Source: Litoditis marina
Lineage: Eukaryota > Nematoda > Chromadorea > Rhabditida > Rhabditidae
Direction: 5' to 3'
Assembly (NCBI GenBank): GCA_964036275.1
Contig: OZ038434.1
Span: 13,615,259-13,679,258 of the forward strand
Length of the DNA stretch: 64,000 nt
Shown here: positions 1 to 9,346 of the stretch, one piece after another
How the letters are laid out: each line of letters opens with the position of its first letter
Position numbering within the stretch: position 1 is the stretch's first letter
The notes under the pieces: model-generated
The model's input: only the letters and a program-made list of their open reading frames with translations
What the model was told of the DNA's origin: nothing
Databases searched by the model: none
Position numbers and translations under genes: made by a program

Positions 1-473
1 TCGCAGAAGGCGCACGTTTTGTCGCCCGGATGACCCGATTGGTGTTCAACGTGGTTTCTTCGAGTTCCACTTTGGAGTTCCTTGATTCGTTGTTGGACTT
101 CTTCCAGTTCTTCTTCGAGTCGATGAACTTCTTGTTGTCCGGCACAGTTGATGTGTTCTACCACTTTGACCGTTGGTGTTCCATCGTCCGGTTCAGGAGT
201 GGATTTCCCGCTGTGCGAAGGTGTTCGGATCACGGGGAAAGGTGGTTTGTCAGCCCTTGCTGGCGTGTTGATTGTAGTGTTGGTGTTCTGAAGGTGTTGT
301 AGAAATAATGTGTTCTGTTGTTTGAACATTTCGTTGATTCTTTCGGTGAATGCGTTGAGTCGTTCATTTATTTGTTGCAGTAGGCGTTCTTGTTGAAGTT
401 GTTGTCGACGGGGTGGAGACCCGATGGGAACAGACGAGGAACGCTTCCTTGATCCAATTAGGCGGAACGACAT
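1..473 (-). CDS. Partial ORF, coiled-coil/zinc-finger retroelement-type protein, runs off left edge
   Basis: An open frame starts at the ATG at 473 and stays open for 157 codons to position 1, where the window ends. The N terminus is basic (MSFRLIGSRKRSSS), followed by a Gln/Leu-rich helical stretch, a Pro/Thr-rich linker, a predicted coiled coil (EEELEEVQQRIKEL) and, at the very edge, KTCAFC, which looks like the start of a Cys-x2-Cys zinc module. CxFC...H...C modules occur in Gag-type proteins of nematode retroelements; that assignment is inference. Base use (A/C-rich coding strand) matches the retroelement polyprotein on the same strand, whose stop is 190 bp away. It could be a downstream ORF of that element or the first ORF of a second element in tandem. 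A TATA-like box lies about 70 nt upstream of the ATG. Confidence 0.5.
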   Translation of the reverse strand, partial: MSFRLIGSRKRSSSVPIGSPPRRQQLQQERLLQQINERLNAFTERINEMFKQQNTLFLQHLQNTNTTINTPARADKPPFPVIRTPSHSGKSTPEPDDGTPTVKVVEHINCAGQQEVHRLEEELEEVQQRIKELQSGTRRNHVEHQSGHPGDKTCAFC

Positions 474-541
474 AGTGTTGGTTGGCGAGTGTTAGTTGGG
501 CAGTGACTGGGCTTGTAGGGTAGTGGGGACAGTTATGCTGG

Positions 542-551
542 CCTTATATAG
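542..551 (-). promoter_or_regulatory. TATA-like box upstream of the partial ORF
   Basis: On the minus strand CTATATAAGG lies 69 nt before the ATG at 473 and about 110 nt after the polyprotein stop. Such a spacing is what an LTR promoter would show. No matching copy of this region was found upstream of 8474, so it is not proven to be an LTR. Confidence 0.35.
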
Positions 552-561
552 TGAGGCTTGT

Positions 562-577
562 TCTCTAACTCTCCTCT
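562..577 (-). promoter_or_regulatory. Possible polypurine tract of the retroelement
   Basis: On the minus strand a purine-rich run (AGAGGAGAGTTAGAG) lies about 90 nt downstream of the polyprotein stop and just before the TATA-like box. Position and composition fit a polypurine tract at the 3' end of an LTR element, next to the start of a 3' LTR. Assignment is by position only. Confidence 0.3.
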
Positions 578-662
578 AATGGCATACTATCTACTTTATC
601 TAATCATACTAGGCTATGTGCAATTAATACGTGGGCTACTGTTTGCAACTATTTATGATAGG

Positions 663-3600
663 TTACAATCTATATCGCAGTGGCGGCTGTGTTTTACGAC
701 GGGGTCGATCGTTGATAGTTTCAGTAGTTGTTTCATGCGTTTCATTGTTTCCATTTTCGCGAACTGTAGTGTTATTGGAGTTTGATGTACTTGCCATTTC
801 AGGAGGGGAGTAAGTGTGTAGCAATCGTGCGTTGTCTTTGTGGACTGTGCACAATTTGTTGTTTTCGTCCATTATTGTTATATGTCGTCCGTCCACGTCT
901 TTGACCTCGTAAGGCCCATGAAGATATGGCGATAGCTTGTTTTTGGGAGGGGCTCTTTTTACCAATACTTTATCTCCCACGTATATTGCGCGTTGTTTTG
1001 TTCGATGGGTATGCGCAAATTTGTGTTGGTGCGTTATTGCATTTTGATCGAGCTTGTTGTTGACGTAGTCCCAAACTTCATGCATATGAATTTGAAACAT
1101 TGTAATGAAATCTTCTTCGTTGATAAATCCGGGTAGAGGGGTTTTCCAAAGCGCATCTTCAGGTATTCTCGGCTCTCTTCCGAATAGGATAAAATACGGG
1201 CTGAGCTTAGTGGCCGCACTTGGTAGGGTGTTTAGGGCGAATACCAGAAACGGAAGGTAGCTCGTCCAGTTACTTTGCGTTTCGTTGACATATGCGCTAA
1301 GACCTTCCTCCAATGTTCGATGTACGCGTTCGACTTGACCATTGGCGTTTTTGTGGTATGGGGCTATTGTTATGTGATTAGTTCCCATTTGTTTGCACAA
1401 TTTTGTGAATGTGCTGGACTTGAACGATGTCCCGTTGTCTGTTATGATTGATTCGGGTGGTCCGTGCTGAAGAAAAACTTTTTCAAGTATGGTCACTGAT
1501 ATTTCGTCTGCTGACTGTGTTTTAATTGGAGCTGCTATGACCCATTTCGTGAATGCGTCCTGCATTGATAATATGTATCGGCTGCCGTCTTCACAGAGAG
1601 GTAGGGGTCCTAACACATCAATATGTAAGCGACCGAAAGGCGTATTTGCTTTGGGTAGGGCGCCCAAAGGTTCATATGTGTTCTCGTGTGGATTTGTTTT
1701 GCGTTTCTGACATAAAATACATGTTTTGACAAATTCCTGAACGTCCTTGTCTAAAGATGTCCATGAGAATCTTCGTTTGATTGCTTCGGATGTTTTATTG
1801 ACTCCCCAATGTCCTCCAAGATGAGGAGTTTCGTGAAAGTGTTTTATTAGACTGTTAGTGATGTTTGAATCTTTTGGCACGACTACTGTAGGTGGGAGGT
1901 GTGCTCCCCGAGGTTTAGCATACAGTATTCCGTTTTCCGCGATAAATCGATTTTGTAGTTTATGCAGGTGTGATTGTGGTAAGTTCAAATCCGTTTGTTC
2001 TGTTGTAGTTAGATCGCGAATTGCTTCACGTATCCATTTGCAATTGTTTTGAAACTGATATATTGCTTGTTCGTCGATGTTGGTGATGTGTGTGAAGTTT
2101 GTCTGCGGTGTTGTTTTGATTGGTTTGTGTTGTTTCGCTTCATTTGACTCGTCACCAATGTACCTTGATAGAGCATCACACACACTGTTTTCCTTTCCAG
2201 GTCTGTAATTGATGTCAAGGTCAAATTCCTGTAAGATTATTTGGAACTTAGCTAGTCGGCCCACAAGGTCACGGCGATGTAGAAGACTGGTGAGGGGTCG
2301 ATGATCGACAATTGCTTTTGTTGGTACTCCGAGTATGTAGGTCCTAAACTGCGAAACTGCGAATACTAGACCGAGAGCTTCGATTTCGATGGGTGGGTAG
2401 CGTCTTTCTGCTGGTACCAGTTTGCGTGATGCGAATGCGATAGGGTGCATTGCCGTGTTTGTAGAATCTGCTTGTAACAGGACGGCTCCTATCGCTATAA
2501 TGCTTGCATCACTTTCTATAATGAATGGTTGATTTATAACAGGTGGTTTCAGAACTGGTGCTCGACAGAGGGCGTCTTTGAGTTGATCGAAAGCTTTTTG
2601 TTGAACTTCCGTCCAAATGTAATCTGTGTCTTTGTGTGTGAGAGAGTGTAGTGGTGACGCTATCCGTGCATAGTCTTTAATGAATCGGCGAAAATAGTTT
2701 GTCATCCCTAGAAATCCTCGGATGGCGGTAGGTGTTTTAGGAATGGGAAAGTTTTTCACTGCTTCGACTTTCTGGGGATCTGGTTTGACGCCGTCCCTTC
2801 CTACAATCATTCCCAGAAATTTCACTTCGGGGCATCCAAATCGGCATTTCTTCAACTTGATTTTGAAACCTAGTTCGATTGTTGCGTTAAGGACTTCGTC
2901 TAGATCCGAGAGGTGTTCGCGAGCGCTAGGTGAGATGATTAGTAGGTCGTCGAGGTAAACGAACATCCTTGCTTTCACTTTCTGTTGAATGTGTTTTACA
3001 GCTTGCATGAAGCAGTGCGGGGCTCCGCAGAGTCCTTGTGCTAATCTTTTGTATTGGTAAGTTCCGCTTGTAGTTGTGAATGCGGTCAAAGGTCGATCTT
3101 CCATCTTCAGCGGTATTTGAAAGAATCCCATTGCTAAATCGAAATTGGAGAAGTATTGTGCTCCAGCAGCAAGATCGAAAATATCGTGTATACTCGGAAT
3201 TAAATAGGTCTGTTTTTGTGTTACACTGTTGAGCGCTCTGTAATCCGTCGTAAAGCGATATGTGTTGTCCTTTTTCCTGACAAGCACCACGGGGCTTGTG
3301 AATGCTGAAGTAGAAGGTTCTATGATGTCTTGATTCAGCATTTCTTGTACTTGACGTTCCACCTCGTCTTGTTTTCCTAGTGGAATAGGGTAGGTGCGTG
3401 GTTTTGGAAAAGGGATATCACTTCTTATAGGAATCACGTGTTCAACAGGCCCGTTAAAACATCCTATCTTTCCTTCGCTGTTGAAGAATGCAGCCTTGTT
3501 TTTGAGCAAAATTTCCTCGAGGTGCCGGCATTCTTCTGGTAGAAAGGCAGTATCCGATAAATTGAGATCTTGTAGGACATTGTTTTTGCTTGTTGGAAAT

Positions 3601-6600
3601 TCAATCAATTGTTTCTCCCAATCTGCCTCTGGGGGAATGTAGAATTCCTTGTTGTATTTGTTGTCGTGTTCGTGGTGAGTAGCTATGTTGTTTGCTGCTC
3701 CCAGTGTGTTTCCTTCATCTATACGGAGCGCAGTATGAGCAAGGTTGGTAATTTGGATTGTTGTACGATTTGTGTCATCTTGTGGGTGTATTACGACAGT
3801 TGGAAATTGAAGATCGGATGTTTGATTTGGTTTTAGTAGAAACATTTCATTGTTTGTGAATTTGCGATGCAAGTTGCTGGTAAGTTCTTTTGTTTGCATC
3901 GGTTCGATGATTGTTCCTGCTGCTGCTGTGATTGTAGATAATGAGTTTGTTGGAGTGTATATTGTGTCTCCTGGTTGAAAAAGTTTTATTGTGTAATTTC
4001 CGACTATCAGCTGCTGTTCTGATGGTCGTAGTGTGGTCTGAATTCCCTTTTCATCCAGAGATTTCATGAAGTCGATTCCGACGAGAACAGGAGCGGGGCA
4101 ATCTTCGTCTGCGGATACCAGGAAGGTATGATTCAAAGAATAACCTGCAATGCGTGTTTCAACTTGGATAGTTCCCAAGAATTTGAATGTTGTACCATTG
4201 GCTGTCATTGCGTGAGGAATGTTTACGCGTCTGATTTTGTGTTTATTGCCGATGTGATTCAATATTGATTCTCGAAGATAAGATATGCTGGCGCCAGAAT
4301 CCCATAGTGCTGTGACTGCACGGTCTTCCAGTGTGACTTGTATGTACGGCAGTCTTTGTGCTCCAACTGCTGTGATACAAATGAGTGGTATTACGATTGG
4401 TACGTAGGTGAACAGTGGTGGCATGTATCGACGTGGGGAAATGGTTGTTGTGACGGCAAAAACTTCTTCGGGGTCTGGTGGTGCGGTTGGTTCTATCATC
4501 GATTGTTTCTCCATTTCCGTCTCTTCCTCATTGATGTCGATTTGATTTACGCCTAGTAGAGTACGACCGAGAGGTAGAACAGTGTCTAGAGCGCCTTTGA
4601 AAATTACAGCTTTACAAATCACAAAAAGTGTGATCACTAGAATAAGTGTTCCTACTATTATTCCTGCAATCAGCATTATTCTTCCGGTGAGAAATGATTT
4701 GAAATTTTCTAATGTAGAGGAAAATGCGTTTGTTGCGTTGTCAATGACATAACCACTGGCTTTCGCAAGTTGATTGTATTCTTTGTTCAAGAAACCTTTT
4801 CCTGAGAGGACTCGGAGTAGGTTTTGTTGGTTTTGTTGTAGTGATGCAAGGCTGGCACCGTATGATATGGCTAGCATGAGTGGAAACGATGAACCTTTAG
4901 CTGGCTCATAACTGTCTCCAGCGGTAAAACTCAGTTTCTGGATGGGTATTGGAGCAGAATATCCAAATCCGGACAATATGGTTACGTTGGCATTTCCATT
5001 GTGTGCTTTCCAACCTTCTTCGTCCTTCCACACATCGGACACTGCATTGGAGCAATCGATAGTTGGACTTTCTTTGGTCACATCTGTTGAACCTGCTAGT
5101 GCGAAGTATGTTAGGTTGTCGGCTGTTGTGATTGGTGTATGTAGGAAACACGTTTCGTTCATTTTATGGTTGTGAAAGACTTTTGTGGCTTTGACTGTGT
5201 GACATTGGTTGATGTTTAGTACATCTTTCCCGACGAAACGAGCTGTGATGTCATGACGATTGAGAATTGTCCGCATACCAATGGTGGGATTAATTTGAAG
5301 AAGAGCCCACCATGTTTGTAGTTGTCGGTTCTTGATGCTACAGACATGATGAAACATTCGTTGAAAATTGTTTTGCATCTCCGTCTGTAACTTCTCGGCA
5401 GAATACTGTAGACGGGTGTTAATGTTGATCATAGTGTAATTGCGTCTTTGATCCTCCATTTTATCATACGTTTGTTGCATGTATGAAATGTGTGCATCTG
5501 ATCCTACTGGACCAACTAGTTCTTTGGGTTTGGTTGGACGATGCGGAGAAGATCTTGGTTCTCTCAAACTTGTTGGAGCTGCAGTTGTTTGGATGGGCGT
5601 GTGAACTTTGTTAGTTGGTATGTGTGTGGTGACTTGAGTGGTCTTGGAAGTAATTTGTGGTGTGCTTGTTATATCGTCCCTAAGTGTGGGATTTGTTCTA
5701 ATAGTGTTCACCTCTACCGAATAAATCCGATTGACTTCTTGAATTTGGTGTGCAGAAATTCTTGAGTATTCCTTTGGATTCTCATTTATTTCTTTGAGGA
5801 AAATTTGAAGTTGTTCTCTCATTGACCTTGCAAGTGCTTTAGCGTGTGTAATGAGTGATTCAACAGCGAGTCCGTACCGTGTTCGTTGTAGCCGGTGGCA
5901 GTTATAGGGCATCATGGTGAAAATAATTTGATCGTATTTGTTGGCTTGAATGGTGTTGTTGTTCGAAAATATGCCTTGCATGACGATATTGCTGTAGAAA
6001 TCACGTTTTCTTTCGATCGACCATTTCTCAGAATCTGCGGGAAGTGACTGTTCCGTTAGATGAAGTTTTCGCTTTGCGAAACGCTCCAATTGAATATTGT
6101 TCATATTCTGCATGAATTTTATAGTGGAGAGTGTAATTTCTCGATGTGCCAACACGTGGAAAATTGCGACACTCGCGTCCGAATAGTTGTATTGCCGTAT
6201 TCGTGCTTCGATTTCGTGGTCAGTTATATTCCATGCTTCCATGGTGTCTGAAATGTAATGTCGACCTTTGTCGTGAATGGCTATGTTGTATTGTGGGAAC
6301 CGTTGTTTCCGTGCTGAATACATCATGTATTCTTCGTCCATGGGGTGCATCTCGCTACGAATGAGAGATATGTTATCGTAAGGTGGTTTGGTGATGATGT
6401 ATTGGGTAGCGCGGTCATATTGGCGTTTTGATCTCTTCTTTGGTCTTGAGTTGACAAAGGAGGCCATGTCTGTGACGTTGGGATATTCTCTGAACTTCAG
6501 GAGTGTGCCACTGGTTGTTGAGTGTACGGGATCGGCAAAACATCTGCGTATTTCGTGGTCCGGTTGAGTTTCGCTGAGAACATAGGCGCTTTGGGTTGTT

Positions 6601-8474
6601 TCGATTATCACCGTTTTGTCTCCCACGAAGGCGTCATAGGTTCCAAGTGAAATAAATGAGCATTCTTTTTGTTTGCTTGGTGGGTTCCAGACGAGTGTGG
6701 TGTGATTTGTCGTACAATTTCCGTCTTGTATTTTGCAAGAAGCGGTGTTGAGCATCAGACTTGATATGATAGTCTGATCTGGTAGTGATCCAACTGATCC
6801 TTTCTCTAGTACGAATCTGGTAGTTGTGTTGCATTCTGATGACCAAAATCCAGGATATGGGAAGTGTGTTGGCATTTGGGTTTTGTAAACACCTGGCAGT
6901 ACTGGTCGTAATGGCTCATGGTTCCAGTTCCGTTCGATGACTGCCGATTTACATTCCGTTAGGGTTGCCGGTTCAATCGCTGTTAGCGATTGGTTGTGTC
7001 CTGTTATCCATACCATACTGCTTGCACACTGTTGATATATTTCCTTGCTACATCTCCAGGCAGTAAGTTCTCGCATTGTGGTGTTCCGTACAAAAATGTC
7101 GACAACAGTGTTTAGTACAAAGTTGACGTTGGGTTGTTGACATTCTGTTGGGTGGGGAGGTGCAACTAGGATTCCACCTCTCATGTTATCGCAAAAATGA
7201 AATGTGTTATTGGGTTGAGTGCCGACAGTGCATATGAGACAGGTTAGAATTGTTAGAGTAGTCCAAATGTTGTTAATTGTGGGTGGTTGATGGTTCTGAG
7301 TAGTCTTACTCGGAGAGTTGGGATCTGGTACAACGAGGGGGTCGAATATGGCATTGACGCGATTGGGCGAGCCTTGTTGGCGATGGTTTGAATGATCACG
7401 ATTGTTGGACCAATGATGATGGTTGGAATGATTACGATGGTCCGAATGATCGCGATGGTTGGAATAACTTCGATGATCGGATTGGTTTCGATAGTTAGAG
7501 TTGTCGTGGCGGTCGTAAAAATTGTTCCTGTTCCGATAGTTACGGTCTTGGTAGTGTTGACTCCTTGACCTGTAGTTGGATTGATTTGTTCTTTCTCTCG
7601 TGTGCTTGTTGTTGTTATATGTTGGTCTTTGTTGGTATGATCGAAAGGTGTTCCGTTGACGATTGTCGCTAGATGGGCGGTTTCTGTTTGAATTATATGT
7701 GTTTGAGGGCTGACCAATTTTCAATGCGTTGACCTCATTTGTTAATTGATTGATTGCGTTTTTAACGTCGTTGTCTCTGTCATATTTGTCGAGCGCTAAA
7801 ATTGTTTCCTCGTGTATTGCCGCCGTTCTTGCTGCTTCGAATGTGTCGGGACGTGCTCGTCTTACTTGATTTCGTAGTGTTGATTCCAAGCCGTTGAGGA
7901 AGCACGAGAGAAGGTATGCATTGCGTGCATCTGCTTCAGCTGTGCTAGGGTAAGCTTTGTTGGCAAGTTCGATGCATTGTTTTCCGAATTGTTCCACGCT
8001 TTGTGTTCCTTGGCGAATGGCGTTCAGTGTTGTGCGTGCCCATAACTTTTTTTCTGGTGTGTATATGGCGGTCTGTAGGGCGTCCAATAGATCATTCCAA
8101 GGGCCGTTCGCCTTGAGATTTTGGTCAAGTGTTTCATAAGCATCGCGAGCGTTGTCTGAGAGTAGTGAAGGAAGCATTCTGATTGCTTCCGGCCTTCCTA
8201 CTTCGTTTGCGTTTAGAAAATCATTTAGTTGACGAACAAATGATTTGAAGCTCGTGTGTTTCTCGGAAAAGTGTGGTCTTGCGATATTGTTGCGTTTTAC
8301 AAGTGCTTCTGTGCGAGTGCTGTGATCGGTTAGTTGTTGAATTGCTTGTAGAATCGCGTCCATTGCAGGCGCCAGTTGCCTTGTGACGTAGCGGAGAGTT
8401 GAGTTTGGTTTTTGTTTCTTCGGCGCTGTTGGGGTTTTCAGTTGTCCTTTTGTTTTGGAGGGAGTTTTTGTCAT
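663..8474 (-). CDS. Retroelement gag-env-pol polyprotein, single 2603-codon frame
   Basis: Residues about 1-388: Gag. An alpha-helical Retrotrans_gag-like region (about 85-205) is followed by an Arg/Asn/His-rich nucleic-acid-binding tail (about 255-378) without a CCHC knuckle. Residues about 389-1368: envelope-like glycoprotein with a hydrophobic leader (about 405-425), many N-x-S/T sites and cysteines, a furin-type site KKRSKR ending at about 684 and a transmembrane segment at about 1267-1290. Residues about 1392 onward: aspartic protease (DSGAS), RT with YLDD at 1840, RNase H (ESDAS near 1989), integrase HHCC zinc region (about 2212-2257) and the D,D,E core (about 2289, 2346, 2382), ending in a basic tail. 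The pol part is clearly Ty3/gypsy; the envelope family is uncertain. The ATG at 8474 is the first in frame and opens a basic Gag N terminus. There is no frameshift or stop. Confidence 0.9.
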   Translation of the reverse strand: MTKTPSKTKGQLKTPTAPKKQKPNSTLRYVTRQLAPAMDAILQAIQQLTDHSTRTEALVKRNNIARPHFSEKHTSFKSFVRQLNDFLNANEVGRPEAIRMLPSLLSDNARDAYETLDQNLKANGPWNDLLDALQTAIYTPEKKLWARTTLNAIRQGTQSVEQFGKQCIELANKAYPSTAEADARNAYLLSCFLNGLESTLRNQVRRARPDTFEAARTAAIHEETILALDKYDRDNDVKNAINQLTNEVNALKIGQPSNTYNSNRNRPSSDNRQRNTFRSYQQRPTYNNNKHTRERTNQSNYRSRSQHYQDRNYRNRNNFYDRHDNSNYRNQSDHRSYSNHRDHSDHRNHSNHHHWSNNRDHSNHRQQGSPNRVNAIFDPLVVPDPNSPSKTTQNHQPPTINNIWTTLTILTCLICTVGTQPNNTFHFCDNMRGGILVAPPHPTECQQPNVNFVLNTVVDIFVRNTTMRELTAWRCSKEIYQQCASSMVWITGHNQSLTAIEPATLTECKSAVIERNWNHEPLRPVLPGVYKTQMPTHFPYPGFWSSECNTTTRFVLEKGSVGSLPDQTIISSLMLNTASCKIQDGNCTTNHTTLVWNPPSKQKECSFISLGTYDAFVGDKTVIIETTQSAYVLSETQPDHEIRRCFADPVHSTTSGTLLKFREYPNVTDMASFVNSRPKKRSKRQYDRATQYIITKPPYDNISLIRSEMHPMDEEYMMYSARKQRFPQYNIAIHDKGRHYISDTMEAWNITDHEIEARIRQYNYSDASVAIFHVLAHREITLSTIKFMQNMNNIQLERFAKRKLHLTEQSLPADSEKWSIERKRDFYSNIVMQGIFSNNNTIQANKYDQIIFTMMPYNCHRLQRTRYGLAVESLITHAKALARSMREQLQIFLKEINENPKEYSRISAHQIQEVNRIYSVEVNTIRTNPTLRDDITSTPQITSKTTQVTTHIPTNKVHTPIQTTAAPTSLREPRSSPHRPTKPKELVGPVGSDAHISYMQQTYDKMEDQRRNYTMININTRLQYSAEKLQTEMQNNFQRMFHHVCSIKNRQLQTWWALLQINPTIGMRTILNRHDITARFVGKDVLNINQCHTVKATKVFHNHKMNETCFLHTPITTADNLTYFALAGSTDVTKESPTIDCSNAVSDVWKDEEGWKAHNGNANVTILSGFGYSAPIPIQKLSFTAGDSYEPAKGSSFPLMLAISYGASLASLQQNQQNLLRVLSGKGFLNKEYNQLAKASGYVIDNATNAFSSTLENFKSFLTGRIMLIAGIIVGTLILVITLFVICKAVIFKGALDTVLPLGRTLLGVNQIDINEEETEMEKQSMIEPTAPPDPEEVFAVTTTISPRRYMPPLFTYVPIVIPLICITAVGAQRLPYIQVTLEDRAVTALWDSGASISYLRESILNHIGNKHKIRRVNIPHAMTANGTTFKFLGTIQVETRIAGYSLNHTFLVSADEDCPAPVLVGIDFMKSLDEKGIQTTLRPSEQQLIVGNYTIKLFQPGDTIYTPTNSLSTITAAAGTIIEPMQTKELTSNLHRKFTNNEMFLLKPNQTSDLQFPTVVIHPQDDTNRTTIQITNLAHTALRIDEGNTLGAANNIATHHEHDNKYNKEFYIPPEADWEKQLIEFPTSKNNVLQDLNLSDTAFLPEECRHLEEILLKNKAAFFNSEGKIGCFNGPVEHVIPIRSDIPFPKPRTYPIPLGKQDEVERQVQEMLNQDIIEPSTSAFTSPVVLVRKKDNTYRFTTDYRALNSVTQKQTYLIPSIHDIFDLAAGAQYFSNFDLAMGFFQIPLKMEDRPLTAFTTTSGTYQYKRLAQGLCGAPHCFMQAVKHIQQKVKARMFVYLDDLLIISPSAREHLSDLDEVLNATIELGFKIKLKKCRFGCPEVKFLGMIVGRDGVKPDPQKVEAVKNFPIPKTPTAIRGFLGMTNYFRRFIKDYARIASPLHSLTHKDTDYIWTEVQQKAFDQLKDALCRAPVLKPPVINQPFIIESDASIIAIGAVLLQADSTNTAMHPIAFASRKLVPAERRYPPIEIEALGLVFAVSQFRTYILGVPTKAIVDHRPLTSLLHRRDLVGRLAKFQIILQEFDLDINYRPGKENSVCDALSRYIGDESNEAKQHKPIKTTPQTNFTHITNIDEQAIYQFQNNCKWIREAIRDLTTTEQTDLNLPQSHLHKLQNRFIAENGILYAKPRGAHLPPTVVVPKDSNITNSLIKHFHETPHLGGHWGVNKTSEAIKRRFSWTSLDKDVQEFVKTCILCQKRKTNPHENTYEPLGALPKANTPFGRLHIDVLGPLPLCEDGSRYILSMQDAFTKWVIAAPIKTQSADEISVTILEKVFLQHGPPESIITDNGTSFKSSTFTKLCKQMGTNHITIAPYHKNANGQVERVHRTLEEGLSAYVNETQSNWTSYLPFLVFALNTLPSAATKLSPYFILFGREPRIPEDALWKTPLPGFINEEDFITMFQIHMHEVWDYVNNKLDQNAITHQHKFAHTHRTKQRAIYVGDKVLVKRAPPKNKLSPYLHGPYEVKDVDGRHITIMDENNKLCTVHKDNARLLHTYSPPEMASTSNSNNTTVRENGNNETHETTTETINDRPRRKTQPPLRYRL
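4370..7309 (-). other. Predicted frame-preserving intron containing the envelope-like region
   Basis: On the minus strand a strong donor (CCGA|GTAAGA, GT at 7309-7308) and an acceptor (TTTGTATCACAG|CA, AG at 4371-4370) bound 2940 nt, exactly 980 codons. Both cuts fall after the first base of a codon, so spliced and unspliced RNAs are both open. The spliced form would run from Gag straight into the protease; the unspliced form carries the envelope-like part. The hydrophobic residues just before the protease (about 1350-1368) would be a by-product of the pyrimidine-rich acceptor. This is read from signals only; no transcript evidence is available here. Confidence 0.55.
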
Positions 8475-8633
8475 GTACTTCCAAAAAGGTTTGTTGTTTG
8501 GTAAGCGATAGAAGTGTGTCTCTTGCGACGTTTCCTATCGATGGGGTGAGGAGCCTTATGTGGTTCTTCCCTTTTATGTGGCTTCTTATCAGTGAAAGAA
8601 TCCGGGAATAAAGTACAGTTTGCGTTTTCTGCG

Positions 8634-9346
8634 TCATTGGTTTTTGTTCTTGAGTCTTATCTTTTGATGGTGCCACCCTGTGTCTTTGAAACGTATCGAA
8701 GTGTGCTCGTCAGCACATTTCTTGCACAGTGGTTTGGTGGCTTAGTGTTGAGTAGTGTATGTGGGTGGATGGAATGGAGCAGAAGAGGGGGAGAGTTGCT
8801 TCCTTGTGTCAGCGTTGGACGTCAATTTTTAAAGACTGACACTCATTTTGCCGCGACTTCAACATTTATCTCAAAATGTATCCAGAAACTTTCCAAGACA
8901 TTATAATGGTCTTTTGCGCAAAATTAATAAGACCCAAAATAAGGTGTGGGTCAGTGGACACATCGACAGAGGGCCCTGTGGCGCGGAATAAAAGTAATAA
9001 ATAAACATAACGAAAACTAACGTTCGTGTATGTTCTCCACAGATAGCCAATCTTTCTGCCACTAGTGAATCAGTGGGTTCTCCCAAAATGTTTTAAAGAT
9101 TGGTGGTGGGACAGTGGTGCATAGGTGTTGCACTTCAATTGGTAGGAGCAAATTCTTCCACGCATTCCTGATTGTGTTTGTGGTGCGACGGTTGTTGAGT
9201 TACGATGCCGAGGACCTCCACGTTCCATATTTGTTATATGGATATTGTTAGTTTGTTACGTCCACATACAAAAACACTTGTTAACATATATTTATTAAGA
9301 TAAGAGCTAAATAACATAAAATGGTGTCCTCTTTTATAGAGGCTTA
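8634..9346. other. Stretch upstream of gag, no clear gene
   Basis: No complete gene is visible. The minus strand holds a 36-codon open piece (8634-8744) with LCKKCADEH, resembling half of a zinc module, preceded directly by a stop or by a possible acceptor. A second open stretch (about 9070-9230) rich in His, Thr and Arg on the minus strand is not identifiable. The retroelement's 5' untranslated region or LTR should lie here, but no LTR pair was recognised. Confidence 0.4.

Larger units (their letters stand above)
542..8744 (-). mobile_element. Ty3/gypsy-type endogenous retroelement with envelope-like gene between gag and pol
   Basis: The element is defined by one intact 2603-codon frame (663-8474) with gag, envelope-like, protease, reverse transcriptase, RNase H and integrase parts. 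RT before RNase H before integrase is the Ty3/gypsy (Metaviridae) order. A polypurine-like tract and TATA-like box lie beyond the 3' end. I could not find a pair of LTRs by eye: the sequence from 1 to 660 has no convincing copy between 8475 and 10000, so the 5' LTR is lost, diverged or not recognised, and the outer limits given are approximate. A short open stretch with CKKCADEH (8634-8744) lies upstream of gag and may be the remnant or last exon of a zinc-finger ORF like the one at the left edge. The intact frame suggests fairly recent insertion. Confidence 0.8.

Noticed and set aside
7253..7717. 154-codon Thr/Ile-rich frame on the minus strand
   Set aside because: Frame-shifted reading of the repetitive Asn/His/Arg tail of Gag; no independent support.
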